A stretch of DNA of 64,000 nucleotides, taken from assembly GCF_004799495.1 (NCBI RefSeq), contig NZ_SSMY01000008.1:62001-126000 (forward strand), in the 5' to 3' direction. The stretch comes from Sphingomonas sp. GTDB lineage: Bacteria > Pseudomonadota > Alphaproteobacteria > Sphingomonadales > Sphingomonadaceae. Within the stretch, counting starts at the first letter, position 1. Each line of letters starts with the position of its first letter. Position numbers and translations under genes: made by a program. Of this stretch, positions 23,124-32,048 are shown in pieces. Under the pieces are notes generated by a model. That model did not search any database. It saw only the letters and a list, made by a program, of their open reading frames with translations, and was not told the origin of the DNA.

Positions 23124-24368
23124 TCACCCGAACAATTCCATCTGCCCGACCTTCGGCGCGACGAGCGCGCGCACATCGAGCTTGTCGGCCAGCGCAACCG
23201 GGCGCCAGTCGCTCGCGATCAGGAACGGGCGCACCTTGTTTAGGCTGACGGTCAGCCGCCCGACATCGGCCAGCGCCAGCCGCCGCCAGCGCCGCGCGGC
23301 GATGATCCGGTCGACCGCGCGCGTCCCCAGCCCCGGCACGCGGAGCAGCATTTCGCGCGGTGCGCGGTTGACGTCGACCGGAAACGACGCGCGATGCTTG
23401 AGCGCCCAGGCGAGCTTCGGGTCGATGTCGAGCGGCATCATGCCGGTGTCGTCGGTGGCGTCGGCGACTTCCTGCGGGCTGAACTCATAGAAGCGCATCA
23501 GCCAGTCGGACTGGTACAGTCGATGCTCGCGCATCAGCGGCGGACGTTTCAGCGGCAGCACCGCGCTCGCGTCGGGAATCGGCGAGAAGGCCGAATAATA
23601 GACGCGCCTGAGACCGAACTTGCCGTACAGCCCCGCCGCTTTCGACACGATGTCTCGGTCGGTCGCGGCGTCGGCGCCGACGATCATCTGGGTCGATTGC
23701 CCCGCAGGCGCGAAACGCGGCGCGGATTTGTAGCGCTTCTTCGCGTCCTTGGTGTCGAGAATGTCGGCCTTGGTCGCCGCCATCGCGCCCTCGATCTGCG
23801 CTTCCGACTTTTCCGGCGCGAGCCGCTTGAGCCCGCTCGCGGTCGGCAGCTCGACGTTGATCGACAGCCGGTCGGCGTACAGCCCCGCCTGGTGCACCAG
23901 CTCGGGATCGGCGTCGGGGATCGTCTTCAGGTGGATGTAGCCGCGAAAATCGTGATCCTCGCGCAAGCTCCGCGCGACCTCGACGATCTGCTCCATCGTG
24001 TAGTTCGACGACCCGATGATCCCCGACGAGAGAAACAGGCCTTCGACATAATTGCGGCGGTAGAAAGCGAGCGTCAGCTCGACGACTTCCTGGGCCGTGA
24101 ACCGCGCGCGGCGGACGTTCGAGCTCTTGCGGTTGATGCAATAATGGCAGTCGAAAATGCAGCTGTTGGTCAGCAGGATCTTGAGCAGCGAAATGCACCG
24201 GCCATCGGGCGCGTAGGCGTGGCAGATCCCCATTCCGGCGTCGGTCGACCCGATCCCCTTGCCGTCCCGCGACGTGCGTTTGACCGAGCCGGACGACGCG
24301 CAACTGGCATCGTACTTGGCGGCGTCGGCGAGAATTTCGAGTTTCTGGCGGGTGTCGAGCTGGGCCAC
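23124..24368 (-). CDS. Putative DNA modification/repair radical SAM protein
   Basis: A 414-residue radical-SAM enzyme. The cluster motif is C70-x3-C74-x2-C77 in NSCIFDCHYCINRK. The C-terminal third contains a helix-hairpin-helix-like DNA-binding segment (REMLLRVPGLGTRAVDRII). It matches the TIGR03916-type family, found next to UdgX/DUF4130 genes and thought to act on DNA; the reaction is unknown. The start is GTG 24368, the family-typical N-terminus (AQLDTRQKLEILADAAKYDA). A LexA-type box lies directly upstream, fitting a damage-induced operon with UdgX. Confidence 0.92.
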   Translation of the reverse strand: MAQLDTRQKLEILADAAKYDASCASSGSVKRTSRDGKGIGSTDAGMGICHAYAPDGRCISLLKILLTNSCIFDCHYCINRKSSNVRRARFTAQEVVELTLAFYRRNYVEGLFLSSGIIGSSNYTMEQIVEVARSLREDHDFRGYIHLKTIPDADPELVHQAGLYADRLSINVELPTASGLKRLAPEKSEAQIEGAMAATKADILDTKDAKKRYKSAPRFAPAGQSTQMIVGADAATDRDIVSKAAGLYGKFGLRRVYYSAFSPIPDASAVLPLKRPPLMREHRLYQSDWLMRFYEFSPQEVADATDDTGMMPLDIDPKLAWALKHRASFPVDVNRAPREMLLRVPGLGTRAVDRIIAARRWRRLALADVGRLTVSLNKVRPFLIASDWRPVALADKLDVRALVAPKVGQMELFG

Positions 24369-24370
24369 TC

Positions 24371-24385
24371 GTTCCTTTTATGTTC
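24371..24385. promoter_or_regulatory. Candidate LexA (SOS) box, GTTC-N7-GTTC
   Basis: GTTC (24371-24374), CTTTTAT, GTTC (24382-24385) matches the alphaproteobacterial LexA operator exactly. It sits two bases upstream of the GTG of the radical-SAM repair gene and overlaps its ribosome-binding region AAAAGGAAC. Chance matches are expected about twice in 64 kb, but placement before a DNA-repair operon raises confidence. If functional, the promoter must overlap the box and the transcript leader be very short. Confidence 0.62.
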
Positions 24386-24412
24386 TCATGCCCGCCGAGT
24401 CACTGATTTGCG

Positions 24413-25747
24413 TCAGTCTCGGGCTTCGAGCGCACGGATCAGCGGGCGGGAGAGCGCGAGAACGATCAATCCGCCGACGATCCCGATCGCTGCGTCTATT
24501 GACCAGAACGCCGCCGGGCTCATCTGGTCATAGAAGCTGCCGACCCAGCCAGCGATCACGCTCCCCGCGAAGAACGACAGGAACATGCCGCCCATCATCG
24601 TCGCGTTGAGCTTGGGCGGTGCCGCCTGGCTGATCAGCGCGAGCAGCACCGGCCAATAATAGAGGAACGCGACACCCATCCCGAACCAGCCGGCCAGCGC
24701 CCACACCACGCCGGTCTTGCCGTCGGCACTGGGCATCAATGCGCCGGCGACGAGCAACAGCGCCGACAGCCCGGTGTACAGCGATCCCAGCCCGATCTTG
24801 GTCACGTCGTGCGGCTCGCGCCCGCGCTTCGCCTGCCACGCCCAGAGCGCAACAAGCGGCGGCACCGCGACGATGCTGGCCAGCGCGTCAACCGAATTGA
24901 ACCACGATGCCGGTACGCCGCCGAGCGCCACATGCTGGTCGACCCACAATGTGCCGATGCTCCAGATCATCGGATACGCGACGTTGGGAAACAGTGTAAA
25001 CGCCGCGACCAGCATCAGCAACGCGACTCGCTTGCGCTCGGCCGGCGTCAGCGGCGGGTAGTCGACCTGGGTCGCGCGCGCGGCGCGGCCGCCCGGCACG
25101 TGCCGCTGCCCGGCGAGATAGATGACGAGCGCGAGCAGCATCAGCCCCGCCGCCGCGCCGAACCCGACATGCCAGCCATACGCCGCCGCCAGCCCGCCGC
25201 ACGTCAGCGGCCCGAGCACCGCATCGACGTTGATGCCCGCCGAAAAGATCGTGTAGCCCTGCGTCCGCAAACTCTCCGCGGCTTGCGGATAAACCCGCCC
25301 GACCTGTGCCGAGATATTGCCCTTCAGGCACCCCGACCCACAGATCAACAAGACAAGCGCGAGCAGAAAGCTCGCGTCGAAGGTCATCGCCAGATGCCCG
25401 CCCGCCATCAACAGCGCGCCGAGCACCACCGTCGCCTTCGTTCCCAACCAGCGGTCGGCAATCAGCCCGCCCAGGATCGGGGTGAAATAGACGAGGCCGC
25501 CGTACCAGCCGTAGATCAGCGAGGCGAACGCGACGTCGCTGATCGGCCCCCGCCATTCGAACACATGGCGCAGGCTCGCCAGCCCGACGACATGCTCGGC
25601 ATGGCCCGGCAGAAATAGCTGCTGCACCATATACAGCGTCAACAGCGCGGTCATGCCGTAATAGCTGAACCGCTCCCACGTCTCGGTGAAGGCGAGGTAA
25701 TAGAGGCCGTCCGGATGGCCGAAGAGGCCGGTCTTCTGGTCGGTCAT
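24413..25747 (-). CDS. Proton-dependent oligopeptide transporter (POT/PTR family), paralogue 1
   Basis: A 444-residue inner-membrane proton/peptide symporter of the major facilitator superfamily. The POT signature ExxER is E22-TW-E25-R26 in FTETWERFSYYGMTAL. FTPILGGLIADRWLGTKATV is the second signature loop and GSGCLKGNIS the fourth-helix region. About twelve helices are visible. The usual second POT motif FYxxINxGS reads TIFSAGINVDAV here, so coupling or specificity may differ. It is divergent from a second POT gene 65 bp away; a third lies at 39 kb. Substrate unproven. Confidence 0.88.
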   Translation of the reverse strand: MTDQKTGLFGHPDGLYYLAFTETWERFSYYGMTALLTLYMVQQLFLPGHAEHVVGLASLRHVFEWRGPISDVAFASLIYGWYGGLVYFTPILGGLIADRWLGTKATVVLGALLMAGGHLAMTFDASFLLALVLLICGSGCLKGNISAQVGRVYPQAAESLRTQGYTIFSAGINVDAVLGPLTCGGLAAAYGWHVGFGAAAGLMLLALVIYLAGQRHVPGGRAARATQVDYPPLTPAERKRVALLMLVAAFTLFPNVAYPMIWSIGTLWVDQHVALGGVPASWFNSVDALASIVAVPPLVALWAWQAKRGREPHDVTKIGLGSLYTGLSALLLVAGALMPSADGKTGVVWALAGWFGMGVAFLYYWPVLLALISQAAPPKLNATMMGGMFLSFFAGSVIAGWVGSFYDQMSPAAFWSIDAAIGIVGGLIVLALSRPLIRALEARD

Positions 25748-25812
25748 GCTGCCCTTCCCCCGCCGATCCGCGATGGCTAGGCTGGATATCGGTCGAGGGA
25801 AAGGGCGCGCGT

Positions 25813-27267
25813 ATGACGATCGAGGAACCGGACGCGGGGCCGAAGCCGGTCGATGTCCCCAGCAAGCGCGAGTTTCTCGGCCACCCCTATGGCCTGCCCG
25901 TCATCGCGGGCACCGAGGCGTTCGAGCGGTTCAGCTATTACGGCATGCAGACCCTGCTCGTGCTCTATATGGTCAAGGTGCTGCTGCTCCCCGGCCACGT
26001 CGAGAATGTCGCGGGGTTCGGCTGGTTCGGCGGCGTGCTCGCGCGCATCTACGGCGCGGCGCCGACGACACAGGCGCTGTCGTCGCACATCTTCGGCGCG
26101 TACACCGCGCTGGTCTATATGACGCCGATCCTCGGCGGGATCGTCGCCGATCGCTGGCTCGGCAAGACGCGGACGATCACGCTCGGCGCGCTCCTCATGA
26201 CCGCGGGCCATTTCATGATGGCGTTCGAGGCATCGTTCCTGCTCGCGTTGCTATTCCTCGTGCTCGGGGTTGGCTGCCTCAAGGGCAATCTCGCGAGCCA
26301 GGTCGGCGAGCTCTATGGACCCGGCGACAACCGCACCGCCGACGCATTCCAGATCTATTATCTCGGGATCAGCTTCGGCGCCTTCTTCGCGCCGCTCGTG
26401 TGCAGCTCGCTCGCGGACAATATCGCCTGGCATTGGGGGTTCGGCGCCGCCGGGGTCGGCATGCTGATCGGGCTGATCGTCTATTGGAGCGGCCGGCGCC
26501 ATTTGCCGCCCGATCTCCCCTCCCGCTTGCGGGAGGGGCCGGGGGTGGGCCTGTCCGATCGCAACGTTAAAACAGGCCCACCCCTAACCCCTCCCGCAAG
26601 CGGGAGGGGAATGACACCGCGCGACTGGAAGGTGCTCGCGCTGCTCATCGCGATGATCCCGGTGCTGGCGATGGCGGCGCTCGGCAACCAGCAATTCTTC
26701 AACGCGTATCTAGTGTGGGCCGACCGGTCCTACGAATTCATGCTGTTCGGGCACCGCATGCCGACCGGTTTTCTGGTCTCGTTCGATTCGATCACCGGCT
26801 TCTTCACGATGGCCGGCGCGGTGATCTTCTGGCGCTGGTACGGCAAGCACCATCGCGAGCCCGACGAGCTGGCAAAGATGGTGATCGGGTGCCTCATCTC
26901 ATCGTCGGCGTTCATCCTGGTCGCGATCGTCGCCAGCCACCAGGCCGCGACCGGCGGCAAGATCCCGCTGTGGGTGGCGCTGATCGTCAACACGCTCAAC
27001 AATCTGGGGTTCGCGAACTTCTTCCCGGTCAGCCTCGCGCTCTATTCGCGCGCCGCGCCGCGCGCGATCGCGGCGACGATGATCGGCATCTATTATCTGT
27101 TCCTGTTCCTCGCCAATCTGCTGGTCGGGCTGGTCGGCGGGTGGCTCGATACGATGCCGGCGGGGCAGTTCTGGGGGATACATGTGGCCGCGGTGCTGGG
27201 CGGGGCGGCGATATTCTTCGTGATCCGGCTGATGTTCGGGAAATTGTTCGAGCCGGAGGCGGCGTGA
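25813..27267 (+). CDS. Proton-dependent oligopeptide transporter (POT/PTR family), paralogue 2, with in-frame repeat insertion
   Basis: A 484-residue POT symporter. ExxER is E35-AF-E38-R39 in TEAFERFSYYGMQTL; TPILGGIVADRWLGKTRTIT and GVGCLKGNLASQVGELY follow, and the second motif reads QIYYLGISFGAFF. A 31-residue segment after RRHLPPDL (about residues 236-266) is low-complexity and encoded by a 93 bp palindromic repeat; it falls in the loop between helices 6 and 7, so the fold should tolerate it. Removing it rejoins PPDL to MTPRDWKVL in frame. The gene abuts smc tail to tail with no gap. Confidence 0.9.
   Translation: MTIEEPDAGPKPVDVPSKREFLGHPYGLPVIAGTEAFERFSYYGMQTLLVLYMVKVLLLPGHVENVAGFGWFGGVLARIYGAAPTTQALSSHIFGAYTALVYMTPILGGIVADRWLGKTRTITLGALLMTAGHFMMAFEASFLLALLFLVLGVGCLKGNLASQVGELYGPGDNRTADAFQIYYLGISFGAFFAPLVCSSLADNIAWHWGFGAAGVGMLIGLIVYWSGRRHLPPDLPSRLREGPGVGLSDRNVKTGPPLTPPASGRGMTPRDWKVLALLIAMIPVLAMAALGNQQFFNAYLVWADRSYEFMLFGHRMPTGFLVSFDSITGFFTMAGAVIFWRWYGKHHREPDELAKMVIGCLISSSAFILVAIVASHQAATGGKIPLWVALIVNTLNNLGFANFFPVSLALYSRAAPRAIAATMIGIYYLFLFLANLLVGLVGGWLDTMPAGQFWGIHVAAVLGGAAIFFVIRLMFGKLFEPEAA
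26517..26609. repeat. 93 bp palindromic repeat inserted inside a coding sequence
   Basis: Two 38 nt arms (26517-26554 and 26572-26609) are inverted repeats with 35 matches, around a 17 nt spacer. Each arm itself begins with a smaller palindrome, CCCCTCCCGC-TT-GCGGGAGGGG in outline. This is the layout of the small mobile palindromes found between genes in sphingomonads. Its length, 93 bp, is an exact multiple of three and contains no stop in the POT gene frame. Confidence 0.88.
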
Positions 27268-30200
27268 TCATTCGGCGGCGAGCAGCGTTTCGGCACCCCC
27301 CAGGTCGACCGACACCAGTCGGCTGACCCCGCGCTCGATCATCGTCACGCCGAACAGGCGATGCATGCGGCTCATCGTGACGGCGTTATGGGTGACGATC
27401 AGGTAGCGGGTCTTCGTCTCCGCACACATCCGGTCGAGTAAGTCGCAGAAGCGCTCGATATTGGCGTCGTCGAGCGGCGCGTCGACCTCATCGAGCACGC
27501 AGATCGGCGCGGGGTTGGTCAAGAACAGCCCGAAGATCAGCGCGACCGCGGTCAGCGCCTGCTCGCCGCCCGATAACAAGGTCAGCGACTGGAGCTTCTT
27601 GCCCGGGGGCTGCGCCATGATCTCGAGTCCCGCTTCGAGCGGATCGTCCGAATCGACCAGTTCGAGCCGCGCCGCCCCGCCGTTGAACAAGGTCGAGAAC
27701 AGTCGCTGGAAATGTCCGTTGACCGCCTCGAACGCGGCGAGCAGCCGTTGCCGGCCCTCGCGGTTGAGCGTGCCGATCGACCCGCGCAACTGGTTGACCG
27801 CCTGCCCCAATTCGTCGCGCTCCGCCGCCGCGTCGAGCCGCGCCGAATCGAGCTCGGCCAGTTCGGTCTCGGCGACCAGGTTGACCGGGCCGATCCGCTC
27901 GCGGTCGACCAGCAACTTGTCGTGGCCGATCGATTCGTCCTGCGGATCGCCGACCTTTTCGATATCGAACCCGATCCGTTCGCCGAGCAGCGGTGGCGGG
28001 CAGGCGAAGCGCTCACCCGACAGCCTAGTCATCTCGATCCGGCGCAGGTCCTGGTTTTCGGCGCGTGCGGCAGCCCCGGCGCGAGCTTCGCGCGCGAGGC
28101 TCAGCGCTTCGGCGGCGGCGTGTGCGGTTTCGTCAACGGTGCGAACCCGGCCTTCCGCTTCACGCTCGGCGAGCGCGGCGGTATCAGCGGCAGTACGCAG
28201 GTCAGCATGGCCGGTTTCGCTCGCGGCGATCTGCGCGGCGAGCGCGGCGGGGCGAGCCTCGGCGGCCCCGGCCTCGTCGGCCAGTTGCGCCTCGCGCTTG
28301 GTCATGTCGGCGATGCGCTTGGCCGCCTCGCCGGCGCGGGCCTTCCACCCCTTCGCTTCGGCGTCGGCGGCGGCGAGGCGCTCGCGGTCGGCGGCGATCG
28401 CGCGATCGACCTGCGCACGGTCGGCCCGCGCGTTCGAGGCATTTGCGCGGCGCGCCTCGGCCTCGGTCTGCAACTGCGCGACCTCGACCCGCGTGTTCGC
28501 CCCGTTGGGAAGCGCGGCGCGCGCTACCTCGGCCCGCTTCAATTCGGCATCCGCCTCGGCCAGTTCGGCAGCGAGGCGGCGGGTACGCGTGTCGAGATCG
28601 GCGCGCTGCGCCTCGATCCGTTCGAGCGAAGCGGCGGCGCGATCCTCCGCTCGCGCCGCATCGCGCGCGGCGGTGTCGGCGCGTTCGAGCGAAGCGCGCG
28701 CCGCCGCCGCGTCGGCGCGCGCCGCGGCGATCCGGCGCTCGGCATCGTCGAGCTGACCGTTGGCCTTGTCGACCGCGCCCTGCGCCGCCGGGCGCTGCTT
28801 GTTGAGGGCGGCTGCCCGATTGACGCGTTCGAGCTGCGCCGCCGCCGCCGCGCCGCCCGACTTGGCGACATAGCCGTCCCAGCGCCGCAGCATCCCCGCC
28901 AATGTCACCAGCCGCTGCCCGACCGCGAGCGGCTGGCCATTATCGGCGTCGGCCACCAGCACCTGCGCCAGCCGTCTCGCCAACGCCGCGGGCGCCTCGA
29001 CATGATCGCCGAGCCGCGCCAACCCGTCGCTCGACGGGTCGCCCGGCTGCGGCTCCGCCCCCGCCCAATAGCGGTCGGCCTTGGCGTCCAAGCCGGTTTC
29101 GAGATCGTCGCCGAGTGCCGCGGCGAGCGCGCGCTCGTATCCCGGCGCAGCGCGGACATGGTCGAGCAAGCGGTCGCGCCCGCCGCTCCGCGTCGCCTTT
29201 TCGAGCGCGAGCAATTCGCTTTCGATCGCGGCGAGCTCGGCCTTGGCGCTCGCCCGCGCACCCTCGGCGGCATCGCGCGCTTCCTGCGCGGAGCGTTCGT
29301 CGGCGTCGGCCCGCGTGCGCGCGGCGCGCGCCGTCTCCGCCGAATCGAGAGCGTCGCTCCGCGCCTTCGCCGCCCGTGCCCGCTCGTCGCGCAACGGTCC
29401 GGCATCGGCGAGCGCCGCCGCTTCGTGCGTCAGGCTCGCCTGGTCGCGCAACGCGCGGTCGTGGCGCGCCTTGGCCGCTGCCGTCGCGGCCTCGGCGACG
29501 CGCGCATCGGCGAGCTCGGCGGCCTGCCGGCTCATCGCTTGCGCGAGCGCGACATCGGCATCGCGCGCCGCGCGCTCGGCCTCGGCGAGCGTCGCGTCGA
29601 GCGCGGGGAGCCGCGCTGCGGCATCGTCGGCGCGCTGGGTCAGCGTCTTGGTCTCCGTATCAAGCCGCGCCAGCGCCTCGGCCGCGTCGACCGCCAGCGC
29701 GCCTTCGCGCGTGCGGTCCTCGGCGATCCGCCCGCGCTGGTCGGCCAGTTCGACGATCCGCCGTTCCGCCGCCGCGTGCTCAGCGCGCATCCCGGCAAGC
29801 GCATGCGCCGCTTCCGACGCCGCCTCGCGCGCCGCGAGACTCGCCGATCGCGCCTCGGCCAGCGCGGCCGTCGCGGCCTGCTGATGCGCCGCCGCCGCGC
29901 GCTGCATCTCGGCCGCCGCCGCGACCTTTTCCTCGCAACTCGCGGCTTCGGCCTTGGCCGCATCCGCTGCCGCCGCCGCGTCGCGCCAGCGCGCGAAGAT
30001 CATCCGGGCTTCGGCGATGCGAATCTTGTCGGACAGCTCGCGATAGCGCTCGGCCTGCCGCGCCTGCCGCCTGAGCGCGTTGGCGCGCGCTTCTTGGTCC
30101 GACATGATCTCGTCGAGCCGCGTCAGATTGGCTTCGGTCGCGCGCAGCTTCTGCTCGGCGTCCTTGCGACGGACGTGGAGTCCCGCGATCCCCGCCGCTT

Positions 30201-30666
30201 CCTCGAGCATCGCGCGCCGCTCGGCGGGCTTGGCGGCGATCACCGCGCCGATCCGCCCCTGGCTGACCAGCGCCGGTGAATGCGCCCCCGTCGCGGCGTC
30301 GGCGAACAGCAGCGCGACGTCCTTCGCGCGCACGTCGCGCCCGTCGATCCGGTACGCGCTGCCCGCGCCCCGCTCGATCCGCCGCACCACTTCGGTCTCG
30401 CCGCCTTCGATCTCGGCGAGGATCGACACTTCGGCGAAATCGCGCGCCGGGCGGTTGTCGGTGCCCGCGAAGATGACGTCGTCCATCCCCGATCCGCGCA
30501 TCGACTTCGGGCTGTTCTCGCCCATCGTCCAGCGCAACGCCTCGAGCAGGTTCGACTTGCCACAGCCGTTGGGCCCGACCACGCCGGTAAGCCCCGGCTC
30601 GATCCTGAGATCGGCCGCGTCGACGAAGCTCTTGAACCCCGACAGGCGGAGGCGTTTTATCTGCAC
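27268..30666 (-). CDS. smc: Chromosome segregation protein SMC
   Basis: The ATPase core of the SMC-ScpAB condensin that compacts and separates chromosomes. At 1132 residues it is full length. Walker A is GPNGCGKSN at 31-39; the coiled-coil arms are extremely alanine-rich (about 165-480 and 660-930) with a hinge between (about 490-640, GDDLETGLDAKADRYW). The C-terminal head has the signature LLSGGEQALTAVALIF and Walker B PICVLDEVDAPLDDAN. The DsbA-like lipoprotein gene lies 27 bp upstream and the POT gene abuts its stop. Confidence 0.97.
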   Translation of the reverse strand: MQIKRLRLSGFKSFVDAADLRIEPGLTGVVGPNGCGKSNLLEALRWTMGENSPKSMRGSGMDDVIFAGTDNRPARDFAEVSILAEIEGGETEVVRRIERGAGSAYRIDGRDVRAKDVALLFADAATGAHSPALVSQGRIGAVIAAKPAERRAMLEEAAGIAGLHVRRKDAEQKLRATEANLTRLDEIMSDQEARANALRRQARQAERYRELSDKIRIAEARMIFARWRDAAAAADAAKAEAASCEEKVAAAAEMQRAAAAHQQAATAALAEARSASLAAREAASEAAHALAGMRAEHAAAERRIVELADQRGRIAEDRTREGALAVDAAEALARLDTETKTLTQRADDAAARLPALDATLAEAERAARDADVALAQAMSRQAAELADARVAEAATAAAKARHDRALRDQASLTHEAAALADAGPLRDERARAAKARSDALDSAETARAARTRADADERSAQEARDAAEGARASAKAELAAIESELLALEKATRSGGRDRLLDHVRAAPGYERALAAALGDDLETGLDAKADRYWAGAEPQPGDPSSDGLARLGDHVEAPAALARRLAQVLVADADNGQPLAVGQRLVTLAGMLRRWDGYVAKSGGAAAAAQLERVNRAAALNKQRPAAQGAVDKANGQLDDAERRIAAARADAAAARASLERADTAARDAARAEDRAAASLERIEAQRADLDTRTRRLAAELAEADAELKRAEVARAALPNGANTRVEVAQLQTEAEARRANASNARADRAQVDRAIAADRERLAAADAEAKGWKARAGEAAKRIADMTKREAQLADEAGAAEARPAALAAQIAASETGHADLRTAADTAALAEREAEGRVRTVDETAHAAAEALSLAREARAGAAARAENQDLRRIEMTRLSGERFACPPPLLGERIGFDIEKVGDPQDESIGHDKLLVDRERIGPVNLVAETELAELDSARLDAAAERDELGQAVNQLRGSIGTLNREGRQRLLAAFEAVNGHFQRLFSTLFNGGAARLELVDSDDPLEAGLEIMAQPPGKKLQSLTLLSGGEQALTAVALIFGLFLTNPAPICVLDEVDAPLDDANIERFCDLLDRMCAETKTRYLIVTHNAVTMSRMHRLFGVTMIERGVSRLVSVDLGGAETLLAAE

Positions 30667-30693
30667 GGCGAACCCCCCGGCGCCGTCACGCGA

Positions 30694-31431
30694 TCAGGCG
30701 CCTTGCGCCTTGAGCGCCGCCTCCAACCCCTTCCAGTCGGCGACGTTGGGCACGATATTGCCGTTGATGAAGAAGGTCGGGGTGCCGCCGACGCCCTTGT
30801 TCTTCGACGCGTCCTCCATGACCTTGGTGATCTCGTCGAACGCCGCCTGATCGTTGAGGCAGGCGCGCGCCTTGTCCTCGGGAATGCCCCGCGCCTTCAC
30901 GAAGTCGACATAACCGAGATAGTCGCCCCACGCCTTGGCGACGTCGAGCGGTTTGGCGTTCTGCATCTTGGCGAACAACGCATTGCCCTCGGGCGATGTC
31001 ATCTTCGCCTCGATCGGCTCCTGGTTGATGTACATCTGTTCGAGCAGCGGGAAGAACGTCGCCGGGCCGGCGCAGCGGCCGAGCAGCGCCGGCGCGAAAT
31101 CAGGCTGGCCGTGGACCAGGAACTCGCGGAATTCCCAGCTCACCTTGCCGGTCGCAACGTAATTCTGTTCGAGCGGCTGCGTCCCCTCGCGCCCGAACAG
31201 CCCGCACACCGGGCAGGTGCGCGATCCGTATTCGACCAATTTGATCGGCGCATTGGGGTTGCCCATGCGGAAACCCCCTTCGGGCGTCTTGACCACCGTT
31301 TCGAGCCAGTTGGTCCCGGCGGGCGGCTTCACCGGCGCGATCGGCGCGGCGGTATTCCCGGTTCCGCTATTGCTGCCGCACGCGGTGACGATCAGCAGCG
31401 GCAGGATGGCGAGGGCGGCACGAAACTTCAT
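30694..31431 (-). CDS. DsbA-family thiol-disulfide lipoprotein
   Basis: A 245-residue envelope thioredoxin-fold protein. The N-terminus MKFRAALAILPLLIVTACGS has a lipobox cysteine at 18, so it is probably membrane-tethered in the periplasm. The redox site is C73-PV-C76 in YGSRTCPVCGLFG, and the cis-proline loop is VGGTPTFFINGN. An inserted helical domain separates them, as in DsbA. It may be oxidised by the DsbB at 16 kb, but an isomerase or a specialised role is equally possible. The position between dciA-like and smc genes is conserved in alphaproteobacteria. Confidence 0.9.
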   Translation of the reverse strand: MKFRAALAILPLLIVTACGSNSGTGNTAAPIAPVKPPAGTNWLETVVKTPEGGFRMGNPNAPIKLVEYGSRTCPVCGLFGREGTQPLEQNYVATGKVSWEFREFLVHGQPDFAPALLGRCAGPATFFPLLEQMYINQEPIEAKMTSPEGNALFAKMQNAKPLDVAKAWGDYLGYVDFVKARGIPEDKARACLNDQAAFDEITKVMEDASKNKGVGGTPTFFINGNIVPNVADWKGLEAALKAQGA

Positions 31432-31461
31432 CGGGGGAACTCCATCGAACGAAAAGGGAAA

Positions 31462-32034
31462 TCAGCTGATCTTGCCGGCGACGACGAGCGACGCGAGTTC
31501 ATCGCCGACGATCGGCGGGCCGCGCGTCGCGGCGACGCCGGCGGCGAGCGCGGACAACACCGCGCGCAATTCGGGATCGGCGATCGCGCGAAGGCCGTCG
31601 CCGAGCGCGGCGGGCGGCTCGATCGGTTTGAGGCTGGGCGGCGCGACGCGCGACGAGCGCGGGGCGACATTGCCCTGTTTGAGCACTAGGCGGCCGACTG
31701 CGGCATAGCCGAAGAAGCGATTGACGCGCTCGACGATCTCGGGCGCGATATGCTGCATCATCGGCGCGTGCGCGCCCTTGACCGCGACGGTCAGCACGCC
31801 GTCGGCCTTTTTCCCCGGCGGAAATCGGATCGATTCGGGCGACGACACGCCGGCATATTTCGCCCCGACGATCTCCGCCCAGCGCGTGACGATCCCCGAC
31901 TGGACGAAGCCGTAGCGCTTGAACGCCGCGCCGCCGACCGAGGGCAGCAGATCGGCGACCGCGCGCGCCGGGCCGCCGCGCGGGCGCTCGTACGGAGGTT
32001 TGGGGGTTGCGCGCTTGCTCATCGCTTCATCCAT
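31462..32034 (-). CDS. DciA-like DUF721 protein
   Basis: A 190-residue protein of the DUF721/DciA family; DciA loads the replicative helicase DnaB in bacteria without DnaC. The N-terminal domain has FKRYGFVQSGIVTRWAEIVG (about 38-57) and the strands VLTVAVKGAHAPMMQHIAPE and RVNRFFGYAAVGRLVLKQ. The C-terminal part is alanine- and proline-rich and probably disordered. The start may be 32034 or the Met at 32022 (MSKRATPKPP); no ribosome-binding site decides. Divergent from mutY, with starts 15 bp apart. Confidence 0.85.
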   Translation of the reverse strand: MDEAMSKRATPKPPYERPRGGPARAVADLLPSVGGAAFKRYGFVQSGIVTRWAEIVGAKYAGVSSPESIRFPPGKKADGVLTVAVKGAHAPMMQHIAPEIVERVNRFFGYAAVGRLVLKQGNVAPRSSRVAPPSLKPIEPPAALGDGLRAIADPELRAVLSALAAGVAATRGPPIVGDELASLVVAGKIS

Positions 32035-32048
32035 GCCATAGCCGGGGC

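Noticed and set aside
22003..23490. 495-codon plus-strand frame across udgX and the radical-SAM gene
   Set aside because: It spans two well-supported minus-strand genes and has no domain-like sequence.
27712..30279. 855-codon open frame on the plus strand opposite smc
   Set aside because: It is antisense to a clear full-length SMC and is arginine-rich low-complexity sequence, typical of GC-rich antisense frames.
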